Assembly: GCF_041435355.1 (NCBI RefSeq)
Contig: NZ_CP108442.1
Location: 6,694,501-6,758,500 of the forward strand
Length of the DNA stretch: 64,000 nt
Direction of reading: 5' to 3'
Origin: Streptomyces sp. NBC_01276
GTDB taxonomy: Bacteria; Actinomycetota; Actinomycetes; Streptomycetales; Streptomycetaceae
Shown: one piece after another, positions 18,629 through 26,770 of the stretch
Position numbering within the stretch: the first letter of the stretch is position 1
Layout of the letters: each line of letters starts with the position of its first letter
Translations under genes and position numbers: made by a program
Notes under the pieces: generated by a model
Told to the model about the DNA's origin: nothing
Database searches by the model: none
Seen by the model: the letters and a program-made list of their open reading frames with translations, nothing else

Positions 18629-18787
18629 TCTTCGCGGCCCCCGAAGGTACGGAGGCGCAGGCCCGGGAGCAAGCGCACGCGTTAACCGGCGCCCTCGCAG
18701 GGGTACTGGGAATCACGGGGGGCCTGGCTGGCACGGCGCGAGCTGGCCGACTCCCGCTCTGAAGGCGTGCACATGGGCAGGCGACCC

Positions 18788-19459
18788 TCACAAGGCGCAG
18801 TTTGTACGCCATTCGGTCAGTAGTGCCAGGGTCGCGTCACCGTAGGCTCGGGCACGCTCCCACATCTTGTGCCGTTCGGTGTGTAGCCGGCGGGCCTCGT
18901 TCTCCATGCCTGGGCGAACTCTCAGGGCGGCAGGTGTCCACGTGCCATCCTGGGCGCGACCCGACTCGGTGACCTCGTAGAGGGCGGAGGAGCCCCGGAT
19001 GTTCTTGGCCAGGCGGCTCGCGCCCAGTAGCTCTGCCTGACGGGTGACGGCAGCGACACCAGGGTGGCCCAGCGGCAGTCCAAGGTCGTACTCCGGCCCA
19101 GCCTGGGGGATTCTCCGCCACACGGCACCGGAGCTATGGATAGCTTCCACCCACCAGGACGGCGCCGAGGGACTCACGGGACGCGGCTGGGGCAGGCGCT
19201 TCGGCGGCCGTCGCTTCGCTCCCGCCCGCCGAAGCAGGAGGCCCGCCGCCCGGACGTACGCCACGTCGCACACCTTGCTTCGGGCCTGCAGCGCTGAATG
19301 GACGGCCATGCACTGGTCGCGCGCCCGGCTATCGCTCGCCCCCGTGGAAACGATCGCCGCGCGCGCCGAAGCTGCCCGTCTACTCGCTGTGGCGGAGAGC
19401 TGCCCCAGCTCCCGCAGCCGGGCCAGCGACCGGTCCCACGCCGCGTCGTCCGTCAGCAT
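18788..19459 (-). CDS. Hypothetical protein in defence island
   Basis: 223 residues; ATG at 19459 preceded by AGGAAGGA with seven-base spacing, which excludes a longer upstream reading. No family recognised. The N-terminal third is helical and Arg/Ala rich. A proline-rich linker follows near residue 90-110 (KRLPQPRPVSPS). The C-terminal half contains GLPLGHPGVAAVTRQAELLG and a RLAKNIRGSSALYEVTESGR stretch that reads like a winged-helix, DNA-binding module. It sits upstream of the Wadjet operon on the same strand but is separated by a hairpin, and is divergent from the membrane/winged-helix gene at 19705. A regulatory role is a weak inference. Confidence 0.6.
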   Translation of the reverse strand: MLTDDAAWDRSLARLRELGQLSATASRRAASARAAIVSTGASDSRARDQCMAVHSALQARSKVCDVAYVRAAGLLLRRAGAKRRPPKRLPQPRPVSPSAPSWWVEAIHSSGAVWRRIPQAGPEYDLGLPLGHPGVAAVTRQAELLGASRLAKNIRGSSALYEVTESGRAQDGTWTPAALRVRPGMENEARRLHTERHKMWERARAYGDATLALLTEWRTNCAL

Positions 19460-19704
19460 TCGACAGTCCTTCCTCGACAGCAGGGCCGCTCGGCGTCGGG
19501 ATTCGCCCACGGCAGACGACAAACAGGCCCGAAGGACTGGAACCGTCCTCCAGACCATGTCAACGTACAACACCCCCGCAAAACAGCAGGTCAGTGCAGG
19601 GGTCGACCAATTCGTGGGCTTCGGCTGCTGGCCCGTCCAATTGCGGGATGGCTCCGGTTCACCCGCGGGCCGTGCGACATGTCTGCCGATCAAAGGAGGC
19701 TCTC

Positions 19705-20100
19705 CTGTCCGAGGCCGCTCTGTTCTCCCTCCGCCTAACTGCCCCGCTCCTGTTCGCCCTCGGTGCTGCCTGCGCCTTTCTCGCCCAGCTGCACCGTGAC
19801 TACGCCTCCATCGCAGTAGCTCTCTGTCTCTGTGTGTGCGCGGCTGCTCTCTTCGCTGAAGACCTCCTCCAAGACGGTTACCGGCGTGACCGAGCCGTGC
19901 TTGCCTTTGTGGCCACGCATCCTGGTGCTACGCCAAGGCAGACCGCTCGTGCACTGAACAAGGCCGAGAAGGTTGTGGCCCAGAGCTTTGTGCGCCTCAG
20001 CGCTGACGGGCTGCTGATCCTGGCAACAGGGGATGAAGTACCCCTCGTCCGTAGCTACGTGCTTGCCGCGCATCACGACGCTCAGGAGCGCGAGGGCTAG
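19705..20100 (+). CDS. Small membrane protein with winged-helix-like C-terminus
   Basis: About 131 residues if it starts at the CTG at 19705, the only position with a strong ribosome site (AAAGGAGG, five bases upstream). In-frame alternatives without such a site are ATG 19648 and GTG 19594. Two adjacent hydrophobic segments (LTAPLLFALGAACAFLAQL and YASIAVALCLCVCAAALF) give a membrane hairpin. A cytosolic tail of about 70 residues resembles a MarR/ArsR-like winged helix (PRQTARALNKAEKVVAQSF, LSADGLLIL). The family is not recognised. It is divergent from the unknown gene at 18788-19459 and followed by a strong terminator. Confidence 0.55.
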   Translation: MSEAALFSLRLTAPLLFALGAACAFLAQLHRDYASIAVALCLCVCAAALFAEDLLQDGYRRDRAVLAFVATHPGATPRQTARALNKAEKVVAQSFVRLSADGLLILATGDEVPLVRSYVLAAHHDAQEREG

Positions 20101-20128
20101 CACTCGGCTACTACACCCCTACATAGCC

Positions 20129-20161
20129 GACGATCCCCGGTCAGCCAAACCGGGGATCGTC
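20129..20161 (+). terminator. Strong hairpin terminator
   Basis: Thirteen-base perfect arms GACGATCCCCGGT (20129-20141) and ACCGGGGATCGTC (20149-20161) around a seven-base loop, 28 bp after the stop of the 19705 gene. It separates that gene from the excisionase. Confidence 0.8.
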
Positions 20162-20306
20162 GCGACCATTGGACTAGTTCGCGCCGCTACTTGGCGGTGG
20201 CATGGTGCGAGCACTGCGTCCAAACTGATCTGCGTTCCTGCCAGAACTCTGAGTATTTCTCGTGAGGTGGCAGTGGGAACGCAGGGGTGAATTGAAAGAA
20301 GCTGAC

Positions 20307-20594
20307 ATGGCTGACAGTAATCTGCTCGCTCTGGATCGGGCTCCGTCGTTTCTGACGGTTGCCCAAGCGGCGGCCTATCTTGGCATATCGCCCAACACTC
20401 TCTACGTTTGGCGTCACCGTAGGGAGGGTCCGCCGAGCTTTACGATGGGGTCGAGGCGTGTCATGTACCGAGTTGCGGCGCTGGATGAATGGATAGAGCA
20501 GCAGGAGCGGGCAGATTCCCGATCTAATCTGGCGTTGAGTCCATTTTCGTGTCAGCCGCAGCGCAAGGAGCGACGTAGTCGGAATGTCGGTTGA
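20307..20594 (+). CDS. xis: Excisionase / MerR-AlpA-type DNA-binding protein
   Basis: 95 residues, ATG 20307 behind GAAAGAAG. It is a single helix-turn-helix of the excisionase/AlpA kind: FLTVAQAAAYLGISPNTLYV, then a wing RVMYRVAALDEWIEQQE at about residues 50-65. It lies 86 bp upstream of the integrase on the same strand, the usual xis-int arrangement of actinobacterial integrative elements, and probably sets the direction of recombination. Codon use is visibly AT-richer than in the chromosomal genes to the right, in line with transfer. Confidence 0.85.
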   Translation: MADSNLLALDRAPSFLTVAQAAAYLGISPNTLYVWRHRREGPPSFTMGSRRVMYRVAALDEWIEQQERADSRSNLALSPFSCQPQRKERRSRNVG

Positions 20595-20680
20595 TTTGGG
20601 GGTCCTTTTGAGGTGGTTCAAGCTGCCTCAGGAAAGCATCCCAGTGATGCTTGTTTGTTCAAGGCGATGGGGGTAGATGC

Positions 20681-21943
20681 GTGGCGGGGTATGTCGAGGA
20701 CCGTTGGGTAAAAAAGAAGAAGGACCCTGTCACTGGAAAGCGGGAGCGAACCGAAAGGTACGGAAAGGGGAAGCGGTATCGTGTCGCTGGAATCCCAGGG
20801 GTCCGGGACAGGTCCTTCGAGACGCTGGAAGATGCTAAAGGATGGCTCCGACGCTCAAGTACCGACGAGGAGCGCGGCGAGTTTGTTGATCCGCGCGATG
20901 GTTCGATTCTGCTTGAGGACTACATAGAGAAGTACTGGTTGCCTGGGCAAGGTGGTGCGGTCAAGACACGCGCAGGGCTGGACCAGAAAGTTCGCCTGCA
21001 TATTATCCCGCATTTGGGTAAGCTGCCATTGAAGAGTGTCGCAGTTTCCGAAATTCGCGCATACATCATAGCGTTGTCAAACTCGATTTCACCGGCGTAT
21101 GCGCGAGGCGTTCTGACCACATTGTCGAGCATCTTCGAAACGGCTGTCGACGACAAGCGACTGGTTCGGAACCCGATGCGCTCGCAATCGGTTCGCTGGC
21201 CGAAAGCCGTTGATGTGAGACGCAACGCGTGGGCGCTGGAGACCGCGCTTCGGATGCGGGATGAGATCAGTGATCGATACCGCATAACGGTCGTCCTCGG
21301 TGTTGGTTGTGGTCTGAGGCAGGGGGAGTCATTTGGTGTCAGTCCGGAAGATATTGACTACGAACGAGGTGTGCTCCATGTAAGGAAGCAGGTGCAGGCC
21401 ATTAAGGGGCGCCTGTATTTCACTCTTCCCAAGGGCGGGAAGACGCGCACAGTGGATATGCCGGAGTCTGTCGCTAGCGAGCTGAAAGCTCATTCGGAAA
21501 AATATCCTGCTTCTGACGTAGTACTCCCATGGGGGGAGCCGGGGAAGCCCGAGAAGAAGTTCTCTCTGCTGCTTACGACGAGTCGCGGCAACGCCATCGC
21601 CGTTAACACGTACAACACCTACATGTGGAAGCCTGCCCTGGCGCGGGTCGGTGTGATTCCCCCGCAGTTGGAGGGGGCCAAGCCCTGGCAGTGGGAGGCG
21701 GCACACAGGGACGGCTTCCATGTTCTGAGGCACACCTATGCCTCTGTAGTCCTGGAGGCTGGCGAGTCGGTTGTGACCCTGGCGAGGTGGCTGGGGCACT
21801 CCTCCCCGACGATCACGCTCGACCACTATGCTCACTTCATGCCGGAGGCCGGCGGCAAGGGTCGCCGAGCCATCGACGGTCTGCTGGGGGGCCGGGGGAG
21901 CGAGGCCTCTGGCCCAAACTCCCCAGATTCTCCCCAGGGCTGA
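20681..21943 (+). CDS. int: Site-specific tyrosine integrase
   Basis: About 420 residues from the GTG at 20681 (GGGGGT upstream); an in-frame TTG at 20651 adds ten residues. The N-terminal arm-type domain is followed by a SAM-like core-binding domain (about 80-170) and the catalytic domain. The catalytic set is present: Arg in GCGLRQGES, Lys in LPKGGKTRT, HVLRHTYAS (H-x2-R), then LGHSSPTITLDHYAHF with the nucleophilic Tyr. It catalyses integration and excision of the element. It lies at the right end of the defence island, 79 bp before the first conserved chromosomal gene, so the attachment site is expected in 21,900-22,020. The C-terminal NSPDSPQG tail is typical of Streptomyces element integrases. 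Confidence 0.93.
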   Translation: MAGYVEDRWVKKKKDPVTGKRERTERYGKGKRYRVAGIPGVRDRSFETLEDAKGWLRRSSTDEERGEFVDPRDGSILLEDYIEKYWLPGQGGAVKTRAGLDQKVRLHIIPHLGKLPLKSVAVSEIRAYIIALSNSISPAYARGVLTTLSSIFETAVDDKRLVRNPMRSQSVRWPKAVDVRRNAWALETALRMRDEISDRYRITVVLGVGCGLRQGESFGVSPEDIDYERGVLHVRKQVQAIKGRLYFTLPKGGKTRTVDMPESVASELKAHSEKYPASDVVLPWGEPGKPEKKFSLLLTTSRGNAIAVNTYNTYMWKPALARVGVIPPQLEGAKPWQWEAAHRDGFHVLRHTYASVVLEAGESVVTLARWLGHSSPTITLDHYAHFMPEAGGKGRRAIDGLLGGRGSEASGPNSPDSPQG

Positions 21944-22010
21944 TCGGCGGTCCGTCCGGGCTGACTACTGGTTCGGGGAAAACCTTGGATCGTGAAGCAC
22001 GTCGGCCCGT

Positions 22011-22016
22011 TAGCCT
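22011..22016 (+). promoter_or_regulatory. -10 box of a leaderless transcript (HipA-like gene)
   Basis: TAGCCT ends six bases before the ATG at 22023, placing the transcript start at or next to the start codon. No Shine-Dalgarno is present, as expected for a leaderless mRNA. Confidence 0.6.
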
Positions 22017-22022
22017 GGGAAA

Positions 22023-22877
22023 ATGCTCACAGAAGTGATCGCGACCCGCTACGTCACGCCCTTGCGTGAGGGCGGCTCGCTGCCCGGGATCGTCGAGGCC
22101 GACGACCTCGGCACATACGTCATGAAGTTCACCGGAGCCGGCCAGGGACGCAAGACCCTGGTCGCCGAAGTCGTGTGCGGGCGCCTCGCCCAGCGGCTGG
22201 GCCTGCGGGTCCCGCAGCTGGTGGGGATGCAGCTCGACCCCGTCATCGGGCTCGCCGAGCCGGACCAGGAGGTCCAGGAGCTGCTCAAGGCCAGCGGCGG
22301 GCTCAACCTCGGGATGGACTACCTGCCGGGCTCGATCGGCTTCGACCCGCTCGCGTACCAGGCCGACCCGGCCGAGGCGGGCCGCGTGGTCTGGTTCGAC
22401 GCCCTGATCAACAACGTCGACCGCTCCTGGCGCAACCCCAACATGCTGGTCTGGCACGGCGACCTGTGGCTCATCGACCACGGCGCCACCATGATCTGGC
22501 ACCACAACTGGCCCACCGCCCGGGCCGCCGCGGCCAAGCCGTACAACGCCTCCGACCACGTCCTGGCCCCCGTGGGCCCGGACATCGCCGCGGCCGCCGC
22601 CGAGCTGGCCCCGCTGGTGACCGAGGACCTGCTCACCGAGGTCACCGCCGACGTCCCCGACGAATGGCTGGTCGACGAGCCCGGTTTCGACTCCGCCGAC
22701 GCGGTGCGCCGCGCCTACGTGGAGGCGCTGCTGCCGCGCGCGGCGACGATCCACGAGAGGATCACCATGGAGGCCGAGGTCAGGCCGCGGTCCGGTCCGC
22801 CGGGCTGGCTGGCCGAGCGGCTGCCTCCCCAGCCGGACAAGTCGGACGAGAACGAGCGGAAGAGCGGCGACGAGTGA
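22023..22877 (+). CDS. HipA-like kinase domain protein
   Basis: 284 residues. A HipA-like/phosphatidylinositol-kinase-like fold is suggested by LVAEVVCGRLAQRLGLRVPQ, then FDALINNVDRSWRNPN with the catalytic Asn/Asp, and LWLIDHGATMIW with the metal-binding D. Family members annotated this way lack the HipA N-terminal domain and have no HipB partner, so it is probably not a classical toxin. It is coupled by a GTGA overlap to a DUF3037 gene, a pairing common in actinobacteria. It is the first chromosomal gene after the island integrase, and is leaderless. Substrate unknown. Confidence 0.8.
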   Translation: MLTEVIATRYVTPLREGGSLPGIVEADDLGTYVMKFTGAGQGRKTLVAEVVCGRLAQRLGLRVPQLVGMQLDPVIGLAEPDQEVQELLKASGGLNLGMDYLPGSIGFDPLAYQADPAEAGRVVWFDALINNVDRSWRNPNMLVWHGDLWLIDHGATMIWHHNWPTARAAAAKPYNASDHVLAPVGPDIAAAAAELAPLVTEDLLTEVTADVPDEWLVDEPGFDSADAVRRAYVEALLPRAATIHERITMEAEVRPRSGPPGWLAERLPPQPDKSDENERKSGDE

Positions 22878-23257
22878 CCGAGCGGGACGTGTTCGAGTAC
22901 GCGCTGGTGCGCGTGGTGCCCAGGATGGAGCGCGGCGAGTGCTTCAACGCCGGGGTCGTCGTCTACTGCCGGGCGCACGCGTACGTCGCCGCGCGCACCC
23001 ACCTCGACGAGGCGAAGCTCCTCGCGCTGGACCCGGGGGCCGACGTGGCCGGCGTCCGGGCCGCGCTGCGCGGGGTCGAGGGGCTGTGCGCGGGCGGCGA
23101 GCGGGCCGGACAGGCGGCCGGTGACGACCCGGGGCGCCGCTTCCGGTGGCTGATCGCCCCCCGCAGCACGGTGGTCCAGCCCGGTCCGGTCCACACCGGT
23201 CTGACGGCCGACCCGGAGGCCGAGCTGGAACGCCTCCTCGACCTGCTGGTCCGCTGA
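22874..23257 (+). CDS. DUF3037 domain protein
   Basis: 127 residues; GTG at 22874 overlaps the stop of the HipA-like gene by 4 bases. The opening FEYALVRVVPRMERGECFNAGVVVY is typical of DUF3037, whose function is unknown. The central region (DPGADVAGVRAALRGVEGL) is helical, and the FRWLIAPRSTVVQPGPVHTG segment is the conserved C-terminal block. The tight overlap implies a joint role with the kinase-like partner. Confidence 0.85.
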   Translation: MTERDVFEYALVRVVPRMERGECFNAGVVVYCRAHAYVAARTHLDEAKLLALDPGADVAGVRAALRGVEGLCAGGERAGQAAGDDPGRRFRWLIAPRSTVVQPGPVHTGLTADPEAELERLLDLLVR

Positions 23258-23293
23258 CGCGGGGATCGGCGGGACGCGCGCGCCGGGGTGCCG

Positions 23294-23322
23294 TTGACAC
23301 GAGGTGTCACGGCTCCTAGCGT
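23294..23322 (+). promoter_or_regulatory. Strong promoter with overlapping palindromic operator (SDR operon)
   Basis: TTGACA at 23294-23299 and TAGCGT at 23317-23322 are separated by 17 bases, a near-ideal housekeeping promoter. A palindrome TGACAC-GAG-GTGTCA (23295-23309) covers the -35 box, a good position for a repressor. Confidence 0.7.
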
Positions 23323-23340
23323 CTCCTCAGCTGAAGCTAC

Positions 23341-23354
23341 TAAGCGGTTGCTCA
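23341..23354 (+). promoter_or_regulatory. Second operator-like imperfect palindrome upstream of fabG-like gene
   Basis: TAAGC-GGTT-GCTCA has near-complementary arms and lies in the leader just after the expected transcript start. It resembles half-sites of TetR-type regulators of lipid genes. Binding protein unknown. Confidence 0.4.
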
Positions 23355-23392
23355 CCTTCGGGCGGCCGCTCTCAACGGCGAGGAGATCCAGC

Positions 23393-24154
23393 ATGTCCAC
23401 CACCGAGCAGCGCGTCGCGATCGTCACCGGGGCGGCCCGGGGCATCGGCGCCGCCACCGCCGTGCGCCTGGCCGCCGAGGGCCGTGCGGTCGCCGTACTC
23501 GACCTGGACGAGGCGGCCTGCAAGGACACCGTGGAGGCGATCACCTCTGCCGGCGGCCGGGCCCTGGCGGTCGGCTGCGACGTCTCCGACAGCGCCCGGG
23601 TGGAGGCGGCCGTCGAGCGGGTCGCGAGCACGCTCGGCGCCCCGACCATCCTGGTCAACAACGCGGGCGTGCTCCGCGACAACCTGCTGTTCAAGATGAG
23701 CGACACCGACTGGGACACCGTCATGAACGTGCACCTGCGGGGCGCGTTCCTGATGGCGCGGGCCTGTCAGAAGTACATGGTGGAGGCCAAGTTCGGCCGG
23801 GTCGTGAACCTCTCCAGCAGCTCCGCGCTGGGCAACCGGGGCCAGGCCAACTACGCCGCCGCCAAGGCCGGTCTGCAGGGCTTCACCAAGACCCTGGCCA
23901 TCGAGCTGGGCAAGTTCGGCGTCACGGCCAACGCGGTCGCCCCCGGTTTCATCGTGACGGAGATGACCGCCCAGACGGCCGCCCGCGTCGGCATGGGCTT
24001 CGAGGAGTTCCAGGCGGCCGCCGCCACGCAGATCCCGGTGCAGCGCGTCGGCCGCCCGGACGACATCGCCAACGCCATCGCCTTCTTCACGGGCGAGGCC
24101 GCCGGCTTCGTCTCCGGCCAGGTCATGTACGTGGCCGGCGGCCCGCTCAACTGA
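23393..24154 (+). CDS. fabG: SDR oxidoreductase, 3-oxoacyl-ACP reductase (FabG-like)
   Basis: 253 residues; ATG 23393 behind GAGGAG. Classical short-chain dehydrogenase: cofactor loop TGAARGIG at 12-19, NNAG in ILVNNAGVLRDN, catalytic Ser in NLSSSSALG, and Tyr/Lys in YAAAKAG. The C-terminal GQVMYVAGGPLN is normal. It reduces 3-oxoacyl thioesters or related ketones with NAD(P)H. It is first in a two-gene operon with a second SDR, 28 bp apart, under the strong promoter at 23294. The true substrate is uncertain because many SDRs carry the FabG label. Confidence 0.88.
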   Translation: MSTTEQRVAIVTGAARGIGAATAVRLAAEGRAVAVLDLDEAACKDTVEAITSAGGRALAVGCDVSDSARVEAAVERVASTLGAPTILVNNAGVLRDNLLFKMSDTDWDTVMNVHLRGAFLMARACQKYMVEAKFGRVVNLSSSSALGNRGQANYAAAKAGLQGFTKTLAIELGKFGVTANAVAPGFIVTEMTAQTAARVGMGFEEFQAAAATQIPVQRVGRPDDIANAIAFFTGEAAGFVSGQVMYVAGGPLN

Positions 24155-24182
24155 CCCGTCCACGAGAGGCAGGGCGTACGGC

Positions 24183-24944
24183 ATGACGTACAACGGCATC
24201 GACAGCGGCAAGGTCGCGCTGATCACCGGCGCGAGCCGGGGCATCGGCTACGGGATCGCCGAGGCGCTGGTCGCCCGGGGCGACCGGGTCTGCATCACCG
24301 GGCGCAACGAGGAATCCCTCAAGGAGGCCGTCGAGCGGCTCGGCGCGGACCGGGTGATCGGCGTGGCCGGGAAGGCCCACGACGAGGCCCACCAGGCCGT
24401 CGCCGTGGACCGCGCGATGGAGGCCTTCGGCCGCGTCGACTTCCTGGTGAACAACGCGGGGACCAATCCGGTCTTCGGGCCGATGGCGGACCTCGATCTC
24501 GGGGTCGCGCGCAAGGTGTTCGAGACCAATGTGATCTCGGCCCTCGGTTTCGCCCAGCGGACCTGGCACGCCTGGCAGAAGGACAACGGCGGGGCGATCG
24601 TGAACATCGCCTCCATCGCCGGCGTCTCCGCCTCGCCCTTCATCGGGGCGTACGGGATGAGCAAGGCCGCCATGATCAACCTCACCCTGCAGCTGGCGCA
24701 CGAGATGGCGCCGAAGGTGCGGGTGAACGCGATCGCCCCGGCGGTGGTCAAGACCAGGTTCGCGCAGGCGCTCTACGAGGGCCGTGAACAGGAGGCCGCC
24801 GCGGCGTACCCGCTCGGCCGGCTGGGGGCCCCGGAGGACATCGGGGGCGCGGCGGCATTCCTCACATCTGCACAAGCGGAATGGGTAACTGGACAAACCC
24901 TCGTGGTCGACGGAGGCATGTTCCTCAATGCCGGAGTCCACTGA
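24183..24944 (+). CDS. SDR family oxidoreductase
   Basis: 253 residues, ATG 24183 with GAGAGG upstream. Cofactor motif TGASRGIG near residues 15-22; NNAGTNPVFGP; catalytic Ser in NIASIAG and Tyr/Lys in YGMSK; ends ALVVDGG-like (TLVVDGGMFLNAGVH). It is a second gene in the same operon as the FabG-like enzyme, so both probably act on related acyl or ketone substrates. A 15-bp perfect terminator closes the operon. Confidence 0.88.
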   Translation: MTYNGIDSGKVALITGASRGIGYGIAEALVARGDRVCITGRNEESLKEAVERLGADRVIGVAGKAHDEAHQAVAVDRAMEAFGRVDFLVNNAGTNPVFGPMADLDLGVARKVFETNVISALGFAQRTWHAWQKDNGGAIVNIASIAGVSASPFIGAYGMSKAAMINLTLQLAHEMAPKVRVNAIAPAVVKTRFAQALYEGREQEAAAAYPLGRLGAPEDIGGAAAFLTSAQAEWVTGQTLVVDGGMFLNAGVH

Positions 24945-24955
24945 CCGATAAACGG

Positions 24956-24988
24956 ACGCATTTGCCTCCCGCGGGGAGGCAAATGCGT
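24956..24988 (+). terminator. Perfect 15-bp hairpin terminator of the SDR operon
   Basis: ACGCATTTGCCTCCC (24956-24970) and its exact complement (24974-24988) enclose a three-base loop, 12 bases after the stop. One of the strongest hairpins in the window. Confidence 0.88.
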
Positions 24989-25096
24989 ATCGAATACGCA
25001 CGTAATCGGTCAAGTGCCTCACGAAACCTGCCCATTGGATTTGTGACGTACTGCGGTAGGGTCTGCCGCACCCCTGGCTGATCGAGGAGCGTGCAC

Positions 25097-26680
25097 GTGT
25101 TCAACCGGACCAGATGCCTGCAGGTCTCTGCGGCCCTTGCGTCCATATCCCTGCTCGCCGGATGCGGTCTGTTCTCCGACGACAGCGGAGACAAGGCCAA
25201 GAGGATCGTGGTCGGCACGACGAGCGCCCCGAGCACCCTCGATCCGGCGGCGGCGTGGGACGGCTCCTGGGAGCTCTACCGGAACGTCTACCAGACCCTC
25301 CTGGCGTTCCCCACGGGCAGCACGAAGCCCCAGCCGGACGCCGCCCAGGGGTGCGAGTTCACCGACACGGCGAACACCGCCTACCGGTGCACGCTGCGCA
25401 AGGGGCTGAAGTTCTCCGACGGCGAGCCGCTCGACGCCAAGGCCGTCAAGTACTCCCTGGACCGGATCAGGAAGATCGATTCGAAGGTCGGCCCCAAGGG
25501 CCTCTTCAACTCCCTCGACAAGATCGAGACCCCGGACGCGCTGACCGTGGTCTTCCACCTGAACACCCCGGACGCCACCTTCCCCTTCGTCCTCGGCTCG
25601 CCCGCCGCCTCACTGGTCGCGCCCAAGGAGTACCCGGCGGACAAGGTGCGCGAGGACGGCAAGGTCACCGGATCCGGCCCCTACGTCCTCACCTCGTACA
25701 AGGCGGGCTCCGAGGCCGTCCTGGGCAGCAACGAGACCTACCAGGGCTTCGCCAACCGCCACAACGACGGCGTCACGATCCGCTACTTCAAGAAGTCCGA
25801 CGCGATGGTCGCGGCCCTGAAGTCCAAGGAGATCGACGCGACCTACCGAGGCCTCTCCGCCCCCGAGATCAAGGACCTGCAGAGCCCGGCCTCGCACAAC
25901 GCGGGCGTCCAGGTCGTCGAGAACGTCGGCGCGGAGATCCGCTACCTGGTGTTCAACCCCAAGGACCCGCAGGTCGCCAAGCTCCCCGTGCGCCAGGCCA
26001 TCGCCCAGATCGTCGACCGCGGCGCGCTGGTCACCAAGGTCTACCAGGGCACCGCCGAACCGCTGTACTCGATGGTCCCCAAGGGGGTCGTCGGCCACAA
26101 GACGCCCTTCTACGACCTCTACGGCCAGCCCAGCGTCGACAAGGCCCGGAAGATCCTCAAGGACGGCGGGGTCCCCACGCCGGTCGACCTGACCCTCTGG
26201 TACACCTCGGACCGCTACGGCGGCTCCACCGCCGACGAGTTCACCGAACTCAAGCGGCAGCTGGACGAGAGCGGACTCTTCAAGATCACGCTGCGGAACA
26301 AGCCCTGGGTGGAATTCCAGGTCGGCTACAAGAACAGCGAGTACCCGATCTTCGGCCGCGGATGGTTCCCCGACTTCCCGGACCCGGACAACTTCATCGC
26401 GCCGTTCGTCGGCAAGGAGAACGCGGTCGGCACCCCGTACGAGCCCCCCGCCATCGTGAACGAACTGCTGCCCAATTCCCGTCGCGAGGGCGACCGCGCG
26501 GCCGGCGTCCGGGAGTTCGAGCAGGCACAGCAGATCTTCGCCCAGGACGTCCGCCTGCTGCCCCTGTGGCAGGGCAAGCTCTACGTCGGCGCGCGCGAGG
26601 ACATCGCCGGCGCCGAGCGGGCCCTCGACCCGCAGACCGCCATGCAGATGTGGGAGCTGTACCGCAAGACCAGCTGGTGA
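25097..26680 (+). CDS. ABC transporter substrate-binding lipoprotein (peptide/opine type, SBP family 5)
   Basis: 527 residues from GTG 25097, seven bases after GAGGAG; a GTG at 25091 is too close to that site. A lipoprotein signal ends in the lipobox LLAGC with Cys at residue 23. The mature protein matches the SBP_bac_5 fold: STLDPAAAWDGSWELYRNVY, LRKGLKFSDGEPLDAKAVKY, YFKKSDAMVAALKSKEIDAT, and PIFGRGWFPDFPDPDNFIAP near the C-terminus. It binds oligopeptides or similar solutes at the outer membrane face of the cell. No permease or ATPase gene is adjacent, so it is an orphan binding protein served by components elsewhere. Confidence 0.9.
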   Translation: MFNRTRCLQVSAALASISLLAGCGLFSDDSGDKAKRIVVGTTSAPSTLDPAAAWDGSWELYRNVYQTLLAFPTGSTKPQPDAAQGCEFTDTANTAYRCTLRKGLKFSDGEPLDAKAVKYSLDRIRKIDSKVGPKGLFNSLDKIETPDALTVVFHLNTPDATFPFVLGSPAASLVAPKEYPADKVREDGKVTGSGPYVLTSYKAGSEAVLGSNETYQGFANRHNDGVTIRYFKKSDAMVAALKSKEIDATYRGLSAPEIKDLQSPASHNAGVQVVENVGAEIRYLVFNPKDPQVAKLPVRQAIAQIVDRGALVTKVYQGTAEPLYSMVPKGVVGHKTPFYDLYGQPSVDKARKILKDGGVPTPVDLTLWYTSDRYGGSTADEFTELKRQLDESGLFKITLRNKPWVEFQVGYKNSEYPIFGRGWFPDFPDPDNFIAPFVGKENAVGTPYEPPAIVNELLPNSRREGDRAAGVREFEQAQQIFAQDVRLLPLWQGKLYVGAREDIAGAERALDPQTAMQMWELYRKTSW

Positions 26681-26770
26681 CGTCCGCGGGCGGTGCCCGG
26701 GTCGTGGCGTTGTCAGTGGTCCCCGGTAGGTTCTGAGCAGTTGCACGAACTTGTACCGGAGGTTGTCGAC

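Larger units (their letters stand above)
18373..18787. other. Intergenic region upstream of jetA, with a possible gene remnant
   Basis: 415 bp. Besides the jetA promoter and the hairpin, plus-strand bases 18415-18762 form an open frame whose middle looks protein-like (QLRAEQVREEDLLEARSEHR). It has no start codon with a ribosome site and contains the hairpin. I read it as debris, not a gene. Confidence 0.35.

Noticed and set aside
22023..23257. HipA-like gene plus DUF3037 as a HipBA toxin-antitoxin system
   Set aside because: There is no HipB-type HTH partner and no HipA N-terminal domain; DUF3037 is not an antitoxin family.
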